NCBI RefSeq assembly: GCF_003144245.1
Contig: NW_020289992.1
Span: forward strand, 248,001 to 312,000
Direction: 5' to 3'
Length of the DNA stretch: 64,000 nucleotides
Source of the DNA: Jaminaea rosea
Lineage: Eukaryota > Basidiomycota > Exobasidiomycetes > Microstromatales
The position numbers and the translations under genes were made by a program. The stretch's first letter is position 1. Each line of letters starts with the position of its first letter. Positions 42,652 through 52,946 of this stretch are shown in pieces. Below the pieces are notes generated by a model. The model made no database searches and was not told the DNA's origin. It was given only the letters and a program-made list of their open reading frames with translations.

Positions 42652-43859
42652 TCAAATGAGACCCTCGAGCCAATCCTTCTTCGCCGGCTTCGGAGTTGAG
42701 GCCGGGCTGGGAGATGCCGGGCTCTTCTGGTAATCGGCGACCGCATCCGCGACTGACGACGACGACGTCGGTGCGGGAGCTACGGCTGGTGCAGCTCGCG
42801 ACGCTCCCACCTTGGAGTTCAATGCCAGCCCGCCCAGAATGGCCGCCCTCAGCTCCCTCGCTTCCAGCGGCGCCGCCGACTTCCCACCACTGCTCTTACC
42901 ACCATCAGGGCTCGCAGTTCCACCCGTCGTCTTGCCTCCCGACCCGCCAGCCGCTCCTGGAGCCGCAGCTCCTCCAAGATCCGCAATGCTCGCCGGCTTG
43001 CTCGTAGCTGTCCCAGCAGGCTGCTCTGCCTTGCCCAAGTAAACGAGCACGTCACCCTTCGTCACCAAGCCGCGCCTGCCCGTGCCCTTGATGTTCTTCT
43101 TCGCGTCCTCCGCTGAGACATTGTTCTCGCCCAGAAGACGGAGCACGGAGGGGAAGAGGATGGGCCAGGATGCGTGGACGGGCTGGTGGGAGGTGGAGGA
43201 GGGGAACTCGGCAGCCTCACCCGGGGAGGAGTAGTCGCTGCGGGTGGTAGAGGTGGAGGATTCTGATCCTGATCCTGATCCGGAGGATGAGGGGGGGGAC
43301 GAGGACGAAGAAGACGAGGGAGAGGCGCTGCCGCTGCCCTCCTTGTCAACATGGCTTGCCGCTTCAGAAAGGTCGTCGCCCTCTTCAGCAAGGATGGCAA
43401 TCGTCTTGCCGACCTGAACATTCTTTGCTCCTTCCCCTACTACAATCTTGCCCATGACGCCGTCATCTTGCGCTTCGACGTCCATTGTGGCTTTGTCCGT
43501 TTCCTAGGCGCGAACGAAAGGAGACGAGCACTGTCAGCAAGGCCACGGCCGGGGGGGATTCCAAGGGAACCGCGAGCTCACAATCTCGAGCAACACATCT
43601 CCGGCGCTGAAGCTTTGCCCCTCCTTGACCTTCCAGGTAGCGAGTCCACCCTCTGTCATCGTAGGACTCATGGCGGGCATTGCAAATTTGGAAAAGGCGT
43701 GAGCTGAGGCGGTAGTGTGCAGGGCTGGTGTAGAGAGTGTATTAGCTCGAGGTCCTGACTGTATGCCGAGTTCCTTGTCAACTTACCCCTCGAGCTCGAA
43801 GGAGCGACTGCGCCTCTCAGCGCCCTAGTGACGACTGTCCTCATTGCCGCCGTTGACAT
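42652..43859 (-). CDS. PDX1: Pyruvate dehydrogenase E3-binding protein-like (Pdx1/protein X)
   Basis: Mitochondrial lipoyl-domain protein that tethers E3 to the pyruvate dehydrogenase core. Exons 43859-43787, 43724-43582 and 43503-42652 (355 aa). A basic presequence (MSTAAMRTVVTRALRGAV) leads to a lipoyl domain starting KFAMPAMSPTMTEGGLATWKVKEGQSF, with the lipoylated Lys in ETDKATMDVEAQ at the start of exon 3. A Ser-rich linker follows, then a peripheral-subunit-binding-like segment (PSVLRLLGENNVSAEDAKKNIKG ... RRGLVTKGDVLVYLG). There is no 2-oxoacid acyltransferase catalytic domain with HxxxDG; the rest is Gly/Ala/Pro-rich and ends KKDWLEGLI. Its absence separates this from E2 proper. Confidence 0.85.
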
Positions 43860-44191
43860 TGCGACGAGATGTAGTGTTTGGTGGTTCAGAAGTCGAGCAA
43901 CACTTGACTTTCTCACCACCATCGGACATCGAGGAGTCCTTCCGCCCTCCTCGCCGCCCCAGCCAACTTGAGACGAGCCTAAGCGACGGAACGGAAGATG
44001 TCGGTCCGAAAGAGCAACAGCAACGAGGACCAAGCGAGTCGAATGTCGATGTGCGATGTGGAGCCAGCCAAGGCGAGACGGGGCACAAAGGGGCAGGCGG
44101 CCCTGAGTCGGAGCGACGCCAGGGCGAGATGCGATGCGTCTTGAATGGGATTGCTTCGCTCCGCTCCACCGACTACCATCCACCAGACAGC
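43860..44191. promoter_or_regulatory. Divergent promoter PDX1 / Ser-rich protein
   Basis: About 330 bases between divergent starts. The plus-strand frame is open through it from 43844 but overlaps the PDX1 start, so it is treated as leader. Confidence 0.4.
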
Positions 44192-46309
44192 ATGGCAGTA
44201 GAGACAGCGACCACAACGACAGCATCGCCTCAAGGCCCAATGGGCAGCGGCGCTGGCAATGAGCAGCAGTCGGGCTCCAAGTTCAAGCGCTTCCTTCGTA
44301 AGTTTGGTCGAAAGCCAAGCGATGATGCCGAGGGGCAAGTTGGCGGCGATGCCAATGAGCATCAGCGTCACCACCACGAGGGCAACGGCTCAGCTGCTCC
44401 AACTTCTGCTAGCAATGTCACTGGCACTGGCACCAACGGCAGCTTAGCAGCGCCTGGCTCGGATGCCAAGAGCCGCAGAGCGAGCAAGCAACGAGGCAAC
44501 AGCTTGCTCGGCAAGGCAAGCTTGCGATCAAAGACGCCTCAAGGTAGCAACGCGGGAGGCAATGGTATCGCTACTAAGCCACAAGCTCCATCCACTCCAC
44601 GAGGCCCAGCCCCAAATACCACCGCTACCGGCGCGCCGACGCCCAACTTTGCCGGCTCGAGCGGACAGGGCCTCGCTGATACCCTCGTAGTTGCTGAGCC
44701 GCCTCCTCAGCTCTCTACGCCTGAGCGCCTCGCACCCATCAATCCCATCGACGTAGCTGCTGCTGCCCCTGTCGCCGCTGTTCCGAGCAATGGCGGCGCT
44801 ATTCCTTCGTCGACAACGACGGCCACACCACCTCGCCCTGTAGTCATGAGCGAGTCGTCTGGCAGCCCAGCTCGCTCGCGAGACGACAACTCCTTTGATA
44901 TCGACTCGACTGAGGGATTCCGCAAGCGTGATTCTGTGGACAATAGGACGGTGAGCAGGGTGGAGAGAGAGAGAGCGAATCGAATTGTACCGAGCTCATG
45001 CGACGTCTTCCCCCCTTGGCCCTCGCAGATGGACACAGGCAAAAGCACCAAGCCTACGACGCTCATGTCTCTGGACCGCGAGCCCTCCTCTCAAATGGCA
45101 CATATCGCCCAATATAGGCATGGAGAATACCCCTCTTCCTCATCGGCAGCAGCAGCTGCTTCCTCCTCTTCCTCTGCCCCTCTCCCTTCCGGGAACCTCA
45201 GCAACAACCCCACCCGCTCCCCTTCCTCGGTCCAATTCGTCCCGGCGTCGTCCGGCCCAGCAACCAATACCATTCCGGCTAGTCCCTCAACAACATATGA
45301 CAGCGCAGTTCACCCCTCCTCCACGGGCAATGGAGGCCACTCAGTCTACATGAATGCTCCTACCCTTTCGCGCCCTCATCCTGCCAACAACCCGCATCCT
45401 ACAGCTTACCCACCGGATAATGCCAGTGTTCTCACCCTCGCCAGCTCAACGGCAGCGCAGAGCATTGCGGGTGGAGCCACTTCCTCTTCCTCTCGAGGGC
45501 ATGGAGGCGCGGGACAGCATGGTCAAACCCCCTCGCTGAGCGGGGGTGGCAGGGCCAGGTCTCTTGTGGGAAGCTTGATGGGGGAGAGAAGGAATAGCTC
45601 TGATACCTATGCGAGCGTCAAGGCTTTGCCGCCTCTCAGTCGTAGGGGGTCGGATGACAGTACGAGGACGAGCGGGAGGGAATCTGTGGGTGCCGCCTCC
45701 AGCTTGGCGGGCGGTGGATTCCCTGCAAGTGGGTCGTCGACGAACGTGGCTACGGCTGGGATGGGAAGTGGAGCGGCGGGCGTCGTAGGAGCACCGGGCG
45801 CTCCACACGACAGATTGAGCATCGTGAGGACCCCCTCGCAGAGGACTGTCGCGACACAGCTGTCCATTCCGCTCTCGGGATCGTCCCAGATCCTCAGCGG
45901 CGGCGGCAGTGCTCCGGGAGGGGCGGATCGTCGTGCCTCGTCGGGGTCTGCGCACCTACTCCAGCAGCAAACCACAGCCGCCTCCTCAGCCGCGACCACT
46001 TCGGCCGCATCCGCCTCTACCGCAGGCGCCGGAGCGACGCCTACGAGCAGTATCGCCCCGCACGCAGGCAATGAAAGTGTGGAGATCGACGCGGATGACG
46101 ACTTGCACATCCCCGGTGGGGACCTGAGCATGGCGAGTGCCGATGTGACCACTGGTGGGCTCAGCGTACCGGAGATCACGCAAACTAGGCCGAGCCCGTC
46201 GCCTACGGATGAAGGAGCTGAGAGACAGTTGGGGATGGGAGGGATTCCGGCGGGAGCTCAGGTAGTTGGAGAGAAGACGCCAGCTGTAAGCGCTGGGTCT
46301 GCTTTGTGA
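44192..46309 (+). CDS. Ser/Thr/Ala-rich protein with a basic N-terminal patch
   Basis: Proposed exons 44192-44950 and 45029-46309 (679 aa). The 78-nt intron has GTGAGC and CTCGCAG ends and is a multiple of three without a stop, so the unspliced frame also stays open (705 aa). Near the N-terminus KFKRFLRKFGRKPSDD is a basic amphipathic patch. The only other ordered-looking part is the region around the intron, SFDIDSTEGFRKRDSVDNRT-MDTGKSTKPTTLMSLDREPSSQMAHIAQYR. The rest is low-complexity Ser, Ala, Gly, Pro. I do not recognise the family. The start is uncertain: the frame is open from 43844, but the chosen ATG avoids overlap with PDX1. Confidence 0.6.
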   Translation: MAVETATTTTASPQGPMGSGAGNEQQSGSKFKRFLRKFGRKPSDDAEGQVGGDANEHQRHHHEGNGSAAPTSASNVTGTGTNGSLAAPGSDAKSRRASKQRGNSLLGKASLRSKTPQGSNAGGNGIATKPQAPSTPRGPAPNTTATGAPTPNFAGSSGQGLADTLVVAEPPPQLSTPERLAPINPIDVAAAAPVAAVPSNGGAIPSSTTTATPPRPVVMSESSGSPARSRDDNSFDIDSTEGFRKRDSVDNRTVSRVERERANRIVPSSCDVFPPWPSQMDTGKSTKPTTLMSLDREPSSQMAHIAQYRHGEYPSSSSAAAAASSSSSAPLPSGNLSNNPTRSPSSVQFVPASSGPATNTIPASPSTTYDSAVHPSSTGNGGHSVYMNAPTLSRPHPANNPHPTAYPPDNASVLTLASSTAAQSIAGGATSSSSRGHGGAGQHGQTPSLSGGGRARSLVGSLMGERRNSSDTYASVKALPPLSRRGSDDSTRTSGRESVGAASSLAGGGFPASGSSTNVATAGMGSGAAGVVGAPGAPHDRLSIVRTPSQRTVATQLSIPLSGSSQILSGGGSAPGGADRRASSGSAHLLQQQTTAASSAATTSAASASTAGAGATPTSSIAPHAGNESVEIDADDDLHIPGGDLSMASADVTTGGLSVPEITQTRPSPSPTDEGAERQLGMGGIPAGAQVVGEKTPAVSAGSAL

Positions 46310-47053
46310 CGTTGGAGCGATGCGATACGACAGCTTAACAACATATCACCTGAAATGAAATGGGCATCCGGTTGATTCGAGTGGAGCTCAATGCTCTCGA
46401 TCATACTTTTACGTCGAGCCTTGTCAGTCTCTTCTCTTCTTCCTCCGGCCCCACCAGTACCTGTCGTAGGAAGTTGCGCAGCCGTGACGCCCTCGACTCT
46501 CCCATTGATCCACTAGCACCCTGCTCGAACAGTCGCGCCTTGACATCACCCAGACTTCGTCCACCGCAACGCCCTCGTGAGACTTGACTGCCCTTCCTCT
46601 ACTCTGCCTGTCGTCTGCCGCGCTCTGCGATGCACGCCCGCTTCTCCGCATTTGCTGCCTGCAGCGAACGAGCGAAGAGGCCAGTGTCTCGGCCTGCGCC
46701 GCCGTCGTCAATTTGCTTGTGCGGGGATCGAGTAGGGCACTTCGCCTGAGCCCTCGCGAGTCGAGGGCCTCGTCTCGTCTCTCTCTCCGCTCGTCTCTTC
46801 ACACCTATCACGGCCACCGCTGCTCCTCAACCCCGCACGCTGCTCTCTTCATCTCATCCTCTTCGTCCACTTCAATTTCTACCCATCCCTTTGGTGTAAC
46901 CTTCATCTTCTCCAAGGCCAGTTCTACTGCCTCTCTACGAGACTTGTAGCCACTCGGTACCATCAAACCGCATCCATCCACTTGTCTTCCTTCGCGGCCA
47001 GCCCCCCTTTTCCCTCTCTCACTCGCCTCGCCACCACCACCAACACACCCATC
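46310..47053. other. Intergenic, leader of the surface protein
   Basis: About 740 bases; C/T-rich on the plus strand over the last 300 bases, consistent with a long promoter and leader of the gene at 47054. No supported gene. Confidence 0.4.
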
Positions 47054-47911
47054 ATGCGACTTCAAGGCCTCGTCGCCCTCCTCGCCTTCACGGCAGTAGG
47101 CGTAACAGCGCAGAACAATTCATCCACTGCAGCAGCGCCAGCCTCCTCCTCCTCATCAGCCTCGCGATCCAGCGCCTCCTCCGCCGCTCCCTCGTCATCA
47201 CCGGCAGCCTCTGCCTCATCCAACTTCACCCTTCCAGGAGGCGCAGCCACGGCTTCTTGGCCTTCTGGTCTCGTACTTCAATCATCCGTCCCTTATGCAT
47301 TCCCGCCTACACTCGACGTGTCAAGTTTGGGCGAAGCGACCATCAACTACCGTCTGACAAACATGTCCCAGAGCGAGAGGCAGAGCATCTGTGATCGTCA
47401 GACCAAGTGGTGCGCCACGGCTGGATGTGAGGAGGCAGGTGCGAAGATCAACCAGAACTTCTGCAACGTTGAGACGTAAGTGTGTGCGCTCTCTCTGCTT
47501 GTGACCACCACATACTGACCCTCGATCCTCATCATCCTCCCGCTGCACAGCCTCGCAACGCGCTGCACCTGCACACGCGGGTCGGCCGCCCTCTCCCAAT
47601 ACCAATGGCCAGTCCAGATGGCCGACTGCCAGAATCGAGCCTCTGCCTGCACTCAGTCCTGCTGGAATCCTGCAGAGACCTCGATCCAGGATAGGCAGGC
47701 ATGTTTGAAGACGTGCAGCCAGACGTTGAGGGATAGCTGCTCGACTCCGGGACAGGTGGCGGCGAATTATGCTGTTAGCAAGGAGGGACAGAAGCCCAAC
47801 TATGATATTGTGCAGGGCGGGAGTGCCAGTGGGGCTATGGGTCTGGTGGCGGGCAAGGGGGTCACTGCCGCTGTTGCGATCATGGCTGCGGTTGTGTTGG
47901 TCCTGGCGTAA
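47054..47911 (+). CDS. Secreted Cys-rich protein with GPI-anchor signal
   Basis: Exons 47054-47475 and 47551-47911 (260 aa). A signal peptide (MRLQGLVALLAFTAVGVTAQ) is followed by a Ser/Ala-rich stretch likely O-glycosylated, then a globular region with the string of cysteines CDRQTKWC, AGCEEAG, FC, RCTCTRG, DCQNRASACTQSC, CLKTC, SC. The C-terminus SGAMGLVAGKGVTAAVAIMAAVVLVLA is a hydrophobic tail after small residues, typical of a GPI signal. The arrangement resembles the fungal DUF7707 family of surface proteins (moderate confidence). Unrelated to the eight-cysteine cluster at 7-12 kb. Confidence 0.8.
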
Positions 47912-48204
47912 GAGGCGGGGAGAAAGGCCTTATACCAGATTCGGCGGATGGTCATTGCCCCCCGACCTTCAGCAAGGCATGAAAGGAGACGCCTGGCTGC
48001 CAATCTTACGGCACACGAAGCTTACACCGTCTTTCCACTCTCGCCCGTTCTTCGTCTTCGATTCTCGACTCCCTTCTCTTCGTTCTGCGTTGTACTATCC
48101 TTGCTCGGCCAGACGGACTCTTCTGCTACCGTGCTCTCGGCCTCGTTGTCAAATGCGATAATTGTCTCTATGCTGTTGTGTACCTCCATGAGATGCACCA
48201 CCTT

Positions 48205-49965
48205 CTACGCCTCCCCCGCTTGCATCTCCTTCACCTCTCCCTCCCACCTTTCCCACCGCTTCGCAAGGGCTTCAGCACTCAATCTGCTCCCCACCTTTCC
48301 ATCGGCCAGCGCAGCGTCCGGCAGCCTGACAATCTTGCCCTGCCTGTAGAGCCTGCCCGGTTGAATACCTCTCCAGCTCCCCTCTGCATCCCCTTCCTCG
48401 GGCAAGACCTCCAACCCAGCCACTCCCTGTTCCACGCCAGTGAGCGCCAATATGCTCCTTCCCCCACCCTCCGCATCCAGCGGAGCCACACATCCCCAGA
48501 GGATCTCGTCTGCAGCGGCTTTGGGGCTTTTCGCAAAGACGAGGGCGAGCGGCCAACAGAGCAGGACGGCTGCTTTTCTGACTGCTGAGGCCAGCTTGAG
48601 TGGCAATGCCGTCGATGAAGAGGAGGAACCTAGCCAAGCCCAACTCCACACTTCTCCTACGCGCTCGAAGCCTGGGCAGATCGGGATGAGGCTCACGTTG
48701 GGCCAATGTCGTGATTGCGAACGTTTGTGATCCTTGTCGTCGAGAATGCCTGGCAGAGGGTTGCGGGGTCGCGGGTCGGCTTCGGCCAGGAGGATGAGAC
48801 GGCGTTGTAGCTCTAGGTAGGTGAGGAGGGAGGAAAGGGTGAGGGAGCCGGAGGTCGTTACGCTGAGCGGGTGCGATGAATTGCTGGACGCTGTTGCAAC
48901 TGGAGCGGGGTCAACGGGCGTAGCCTTGCTCTTGCGCTTTTTGGCTTGCGCCTTGGACCCATTGACCGATGTTGAGATCCCGTCTGCACTTGAATCTCCA
49001 GCCGTGCTCGTCTCTCGCCTCCTCTCCTCCTCTTCAAACCTCCTCACACCGGCAGCATACCATGGGCTGACCCACATCACGATCCTGATATCCCTCTGCG
49101 GTGGAAGCACGAGTAGTGACGCCAGGAGGGAGTTGACGAGGTGGAAGCGTCCGGCGTGCTCGCGTTTCAGTGACTCGTAGCTCCCACCGTGCTCCCCCTG
49201 GAGACTGTAAGGCAGCAGCACCAGCCCGTCACATCTCCTCGCCGTCTTGCCACCTGGAGCAGGTACGTCCTGACCATCGCCACCTCCGAGAGCCCCACCG
49301 CCCGCCGCGCCAGGGTTGAGCAGACCGCTCGCTGCTCGCCCACCAGCAGGCCCAGCTCCGAGACCACCGACATCACTGCTGCCACCCTCCCCTTCTGCCC
49401 ATTTGGTCACAAAGCGATCCACACAGCCTACGTCGCGCAGATCGCATTCTTCTGCAAATATCAGCTCATTGTTCGCCCCGTCTCTCAGGAGCTGCAAGAG
49501 CTGAAGAGCGGCAGGACGTGGCAGGCGCACTTCCTTTTCGTCTTCATCGACGAGGGTCTCAAAGTGCGTCGAGGGGAGCAGGACGACCAATTGGGCGCCT
49601 CGACTTGCCAGTCCAGCTAAGACGAGTAGAGATGAAGGGCTGGCTGGTGAGCCCATTAGACTAGCACTGACGAGCCAGGTAGTCCCGTGGAGATCGCGTT
49701 CTGCCGCTCCGCCCTTGCTCGGGATCCCCACCTCGTCTTGTCCACCTTTCCCCTTCTTCCCCCTCGCCAGCTTTTCGGCCTTTTTAGCCCTCTCGTCGAG
49801 TTCTTGTTGTCGTATGTGCAGGCGAGCGAGTAGGTCTACCCCGTTGCTCCATCGTCGGAGGATGATGAGGACGAGGATGGATGAGACGAGGAGGACGGCA
49901 TTTGGGTGGATGAGGGAGATGGAGGACCCCGAGGAGACGAGGTAAGGGAGGAGGTGCACGGGCAT
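48205..49965 (-). CDS. Membrane-anchored SDR-like protein
   Basis: Single exon of 586 aa from MPVHLLPYLVSSGSS. A transmembrane segment lies near residues 15-35 (AVLLVSSILVLIILRRW). The body has SDR-like elements: TTWLVSASLMGSPASPSSLLVLAGLASRGAQLVVLL resembles a degenerate beta-alpha-beta with no clear GxxxGxG, and VMWVSPWYAAGVRRF resembles the Ser-x-Tyr active-site region. It could belong to the fungal DUF1776/Pbr1-type oxidoreductases, but I am not certain. A Gly-rich insert (about 215-245) and Ser/Lys-rich linker are unusual. The frame is open a few codons upstream to 49983 without another ATG; a CACCCGCAG just before the start could be an intron acceptor. Confidence 0.6.
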   Translation of the reverse strand: MPVHLLPYLVSSGSSISLIHPNAVLLVSSILVLIILRRWSNGVDLLARLHIRQQELDERAKKAEKLARGKKGKGGQDEVGIPSKGGAAERDLHGTTWLVSASLMGSPASPSSLLVLAGLASRGAQLVVLLPSTHFETLVDEDEKEVRLPRPAALQLLQLLRDGANNELIFAEECDLRDVGCVDRFVTKWAEGEGGSSDVGGLGAGPAGGRAASGLLNPGAAGGGALGGGDGQDVPAPGGKTARRCDGLVLLPYSLQGEHGGSYESLKREHAGRFHLVNSLLASLLVLPPQRDIRIVMWVSPWYAAGVRRFEEEERRRETSTAGDSSADGISTSVNGSKAQAKKRKSKATPVDPAPVATASSNSSHPLSVTTSGSLTLSSLLTYLELQRRLILLAEADPRPRNPLPGILDDKDHKRSQSRHWPNVSLIPICPGFERVGEVWSWAWLGSSSSSTALPLKLASAVRKAAVLLCWPLALVFAKSPKAAADEILWGCVAPLDAEGGGRSILALTGVEQGVAGLEVLPEEGDAEGSWRGIQPGRLYRQGKIVRLPDAALADGKVGSRLSAEALAKRWERWEGEVKEMQAGEA

Positions 49966-50446
49966 TGCTGCGGGTGCACTCAATGTCAGTCAGCTATTCT
50001 GCAGCTCGAGCTTGCTGCGGACTAATGCTGTGCCGCCTTGAGAGAAAGGGGCTGTGATGTCGAGAAGGGCGATGTGGGAAGAAAAGAAAAGCGCGGACCG
50101 AAGCACAGCCTGCATCAAAACGCCGAGACTTTTGCGCACCAGCCACCCGCCAAACGCAACCCACGCAATCGAGTCGCAAGGCTCCAGGGTCCAGGGAAGT
50201 CATCGTCGTGTATTTCATAAGAATGCTAGACGGTCAAATCACAGAATCGTCAAGGGCCAAATTAGAAGCAAAGCACAGAGAGTATGATACCAAGCCAAAG
50301 CCACGTCTAGGCCTAGAAAGCTGCGAATCCTTCGCCGACCAATTCTGGAGACGATTCTCGCCATACGTCGTCCTCGTTCCCTCCCACAACGTTTCATTTC
50401 GTTCGTGCCGCCTTCGCGCCATGCCCGCCCGCGAGCTGAACACAGC
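49966..50446. other. Intergenic
   Basis: About 480 bases between tandem minus-strand genes; promoter of the SDR-like gene and 3' end of the next. No gene seen. Confidence 0.4.
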
Positions 50447-52096
50447 TCATCGCAGCAGCTGGCCCTGCTCCACCCTCTGCCCGAAGAACTTGCTGAGCTT
50501 CTGCGCCTTGGCTGCTCGACGGCGGCGCGCTTCGTGCTCGTCGTTTTTCTCCAGGTCATCGTTGCCGTTGTCGTTCCTGTCGTCCTCTTGGTCCAAGTCA
50601 TCATTACCATCGTCCTCGCTCGTCATACTACTCGCGCTGCTTCTGCCGTCCATCCCAGCCCGCATTCTCCTCTGCTCGCCCTGTCGCAACGCGATCGCAG
50701 GAGCGAGACCCAGTTGATTCTGCATCTCCTTCGCAAGATTTGCATCCCCTCCCCTTCCCACTCGGAGCGAACCCCTTCGCCCTGACTTGAGCATCTCCAT
50801 CTGCACCTGCGCCTGCGCAAATCCCGCCCCCTCTCCCAGGAGCTGCTCAAGCTTGTTGGCCCTCCTTACCCTCTCAAATCGTTCCCTCGAGCTCAGTACC
50901 GTCTCCTGCCCATTCTCGGCCAGCATTGGCAGCAAGCCCGCAGGAGCAGAGCTCGTCCTCCCCATCGTAGCACTCATGCTCAACGGTCTCCTCTTGGCCT
51001 TTGGCTTAGCGTTGATGGTCTCGAACACCGAAGCGGAGAGGGGTGCCTCATCGTACATGTAGGCTGGAGCGTCGTTTGACCCGTCTGGGGCGACTAGATG
51101 CGCTGGAACAGGGTTGCCAAGCCAGCGAGTCATCTTGTCCACTCGACGACGGCGCTCTGCGCGAGCCGGATTTGGCGAGGTTTGAGCGGCATCGCCACCG
51201 TCATCGTGCGAGGCTGGGATGAGGTCGGTGCTGGTGCGTTCGGCGGAAGAGCCGTTGTCGATCTCATCGGCGTCGAGGGTGCGCTCCAGGTCCAGCCAGG
51301 ATTCGTGAGCCGCAGCAAACTCGCCCAACGGAACATGCTCCGATTGAGCACGAGCGTGGTGTTTGGCTTCGTTGGCGTTGCCGCTCAGGCGCAACGGCAA
51401 AGTTCCCAACACGTCGCGGCTGAGGGAACAGGAGTCGCGCGACTGCAAGCTGTCCAGGCTGCGTCGTGGTCGAGCCGGGTCCACGCCTGTTGTCGTAGTG
51501 ATGGAGGAGGAGGATGACGAGCCAGTCGACTCCTCGGAGGGTCGATAGTCGAGAGCCGGTCCAGATGTAGCGGCCGCTGAGGGCGATGAGGCCACGCCCA
51601 AGATGGCTGCAGCCTTTGCGCTGACTTGAGGAGGAAGAGGGGTCGATGGAGACGACGAAGGGCCGACAGCGCTACGACGGCGAAGCAGAAGCGGGGAGCA
51701 AGTCGACAACGATGCTGCATCGTCGTCCCCCTCCTGTCCAAGTAGCGGCGATTCAAGCCGAGGCTGACTCGTCCTCAGCGCCTCCTCCTCCTTCTGAGAT
51801 CTTGTCGCTGCCTTTGCCGGCGATAACGACCTGGAAGCAGCTCTCGCGTGGTGACTTCCCTCTCTGACCACCTCATCACCCAGCAGTCTAGTCAGCTTCC
51901 GATTGCGACGAACGAGGTCCATACGCTCTTCTGCTGTCATCTGCGAGCTGTCCAGGCGCTGATGATGGCGCTCCATGCGAGGCGAGGTCGAGGATCCCTT
52001 GTCAGATCGATTCGAGGGCGGAGATGAGGCGTGGGCTGTTGTCGAAGAAGCAGCTGGCGAGCTCCGAGCTCCTTGCGAAGTTGCGTGGTTGGTCAT
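50447..52096 (-). CDS. Disordered protein with four KLxxLLG-type motifs
   Basis: Single exon, 549 aa, start MTNHATSQGARSS. Most of the chain is Ser/Pro/Ala-rich and predicted disordered, but four short basic-amphipathic motifs repeat: RRNRKLTRLLGDE (about 63-75), RRRRVDKMTRWLGN (about 315-328), RRANKLEQLLGEG (about 411-423) and RRAAKAQKLSKFFGQR (about 526-541). The pattern is basic cluster, then (K/R)-hydrophobic-x-x-hydrophobic-(L/F)-G. An acidic run (DDGNDDLDQEDDRNDN) precedes the last. The motifs look like repeated docking sites; the partner is unknown and I do not recognise the family. Confidence 0.7.
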   Translation of the reverse strand: MTNHATSQGARSSPAASSTTAHASSPPSNRSDKGSSTSPRMERHHQRLDSSQMTAEERMDLVRRNRKLTRLLGDEVVREGSHHARAASRSLSPAKAATRSQKEEEALRTSQPRLESPLLGQEGDDDAASLSTCSPLLLRRRSAVGPSSSPSTPLPPQVSAKAAAILGVASSPSAAATSGPALDYRPSEESTGSSSSSSITTTTGVDPARPRRSLDSLQSRDSCSLSRDVLGTLPLRLSGNANEAKHHARAQSEHVPLGEFAAAHESWLDLERTLDADEIDNGSSAERTSTDLIPASHDDGGDAAQTSPNPARAERRRRVDKMTRWLGNPVPAHLVAPDGSNDAPAYMYDEAPLSASVFETINAKPKAKRRPLSMSATMGRTSSAPAGLLPMLAENGQETVLSSRERFERVRRANKLEQLLGEGAGFAQAQVQMEMLKSGRRGSLRVGRGGDANLAKEMQNQLGLAPAIALRQGEQRRMRAGMDGRSSASSMTSEDDGNDDLDQEDDRNDNGNDDLEKNDEHEARRRRAAKAQKLSKFFGQRVEQGQLLR

Positions 52097-52946
52097 GGCG
52101 TAGCAGAAGGGAGAGACGTGGATGATGGAGGGCGGGATTCAGTGTGCCTCTTGAAGCATTCGTGACGAGGTCGTTGGATCAATTCAGTGCAACCTTTTGT
52201 CGCTGCGTAGTAGTGTTGCGCAATGTAATGTAGAAGATGTCGTCAACGTCTGGAATGAAGGTAGCCAAGAAGAGGAAGATGAAGCGAAGTGAGGGAAAGG
52301 GGGAGGACAAAGCGAGGAGCCGCCGACGAGATCGAGTCGTCTCCAAGGGGCCCCCTGGTCGCCTCGTCTGGCCATCTCGCTGAAACCGGCGAGCTGCAGG
52401 GCTCTGATTGGGCGTCATGACGCCGCTCATCTCCCCGCCTTGCTCCGCTCAGTTGCTCTCTCTCTCGGCCGGCGTCTGCTATCCTTTGTCCTCTCAACTC
52501 TCTCAATTTGGCTCCATCTCACATGCGCGCGACACACACAAAGCAAGTCAGGGTCAGACTTCAACTGGCTTGAGGGAAAAGCGTCTGTGTCATTCTGATC
52601 TTGGGAATGAACATGAGAGGGTTGTCTCGTCTCGCGGTCCTGCAGCTGGAACAGCTGGACCTGCGAACGGGCACGGAGAGCGAAGAGGAGGATAGCGAGA
52701 ATAGATAATGGAGGAAAGAGAGTGCGAAGTGCGAGCTGAGCGGGCTGAGCGAGGCGAGAGAGAGACAGAGCTAGCTACCAGGCTACAGAAAAGGTGAAAG
52801 CACAAGGCTCGAAGCGAGCGTCTTTCGCGGCAGGGTGTGGGAGAGCGGGGGCTGAGAGGGGCTTGAGGTGGGGAGCGAATAGATAGGAAAAGGAACGTGG
52901 TTAGGTGGGGCAGAAGAGTGACGTAGGCTCTTGAGCGTCGGTCGCA
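52097..52946. other. Intergenic
   Basis: About 850 bases between tandem minus-strand genes: promoter and leader of the gene at 52096 and 3' UTR of the transcription factor. Short plus-strand frames have no support. Confidence 0.4.

Noticed and set aside
43844-44191. Upstream extension of the Ser-rich protein from an ATG at 43844
   Set aside because: It overlaps the start of the divergent PDX1 gene and would leave no promoter; ATG at 44192 is preferred.
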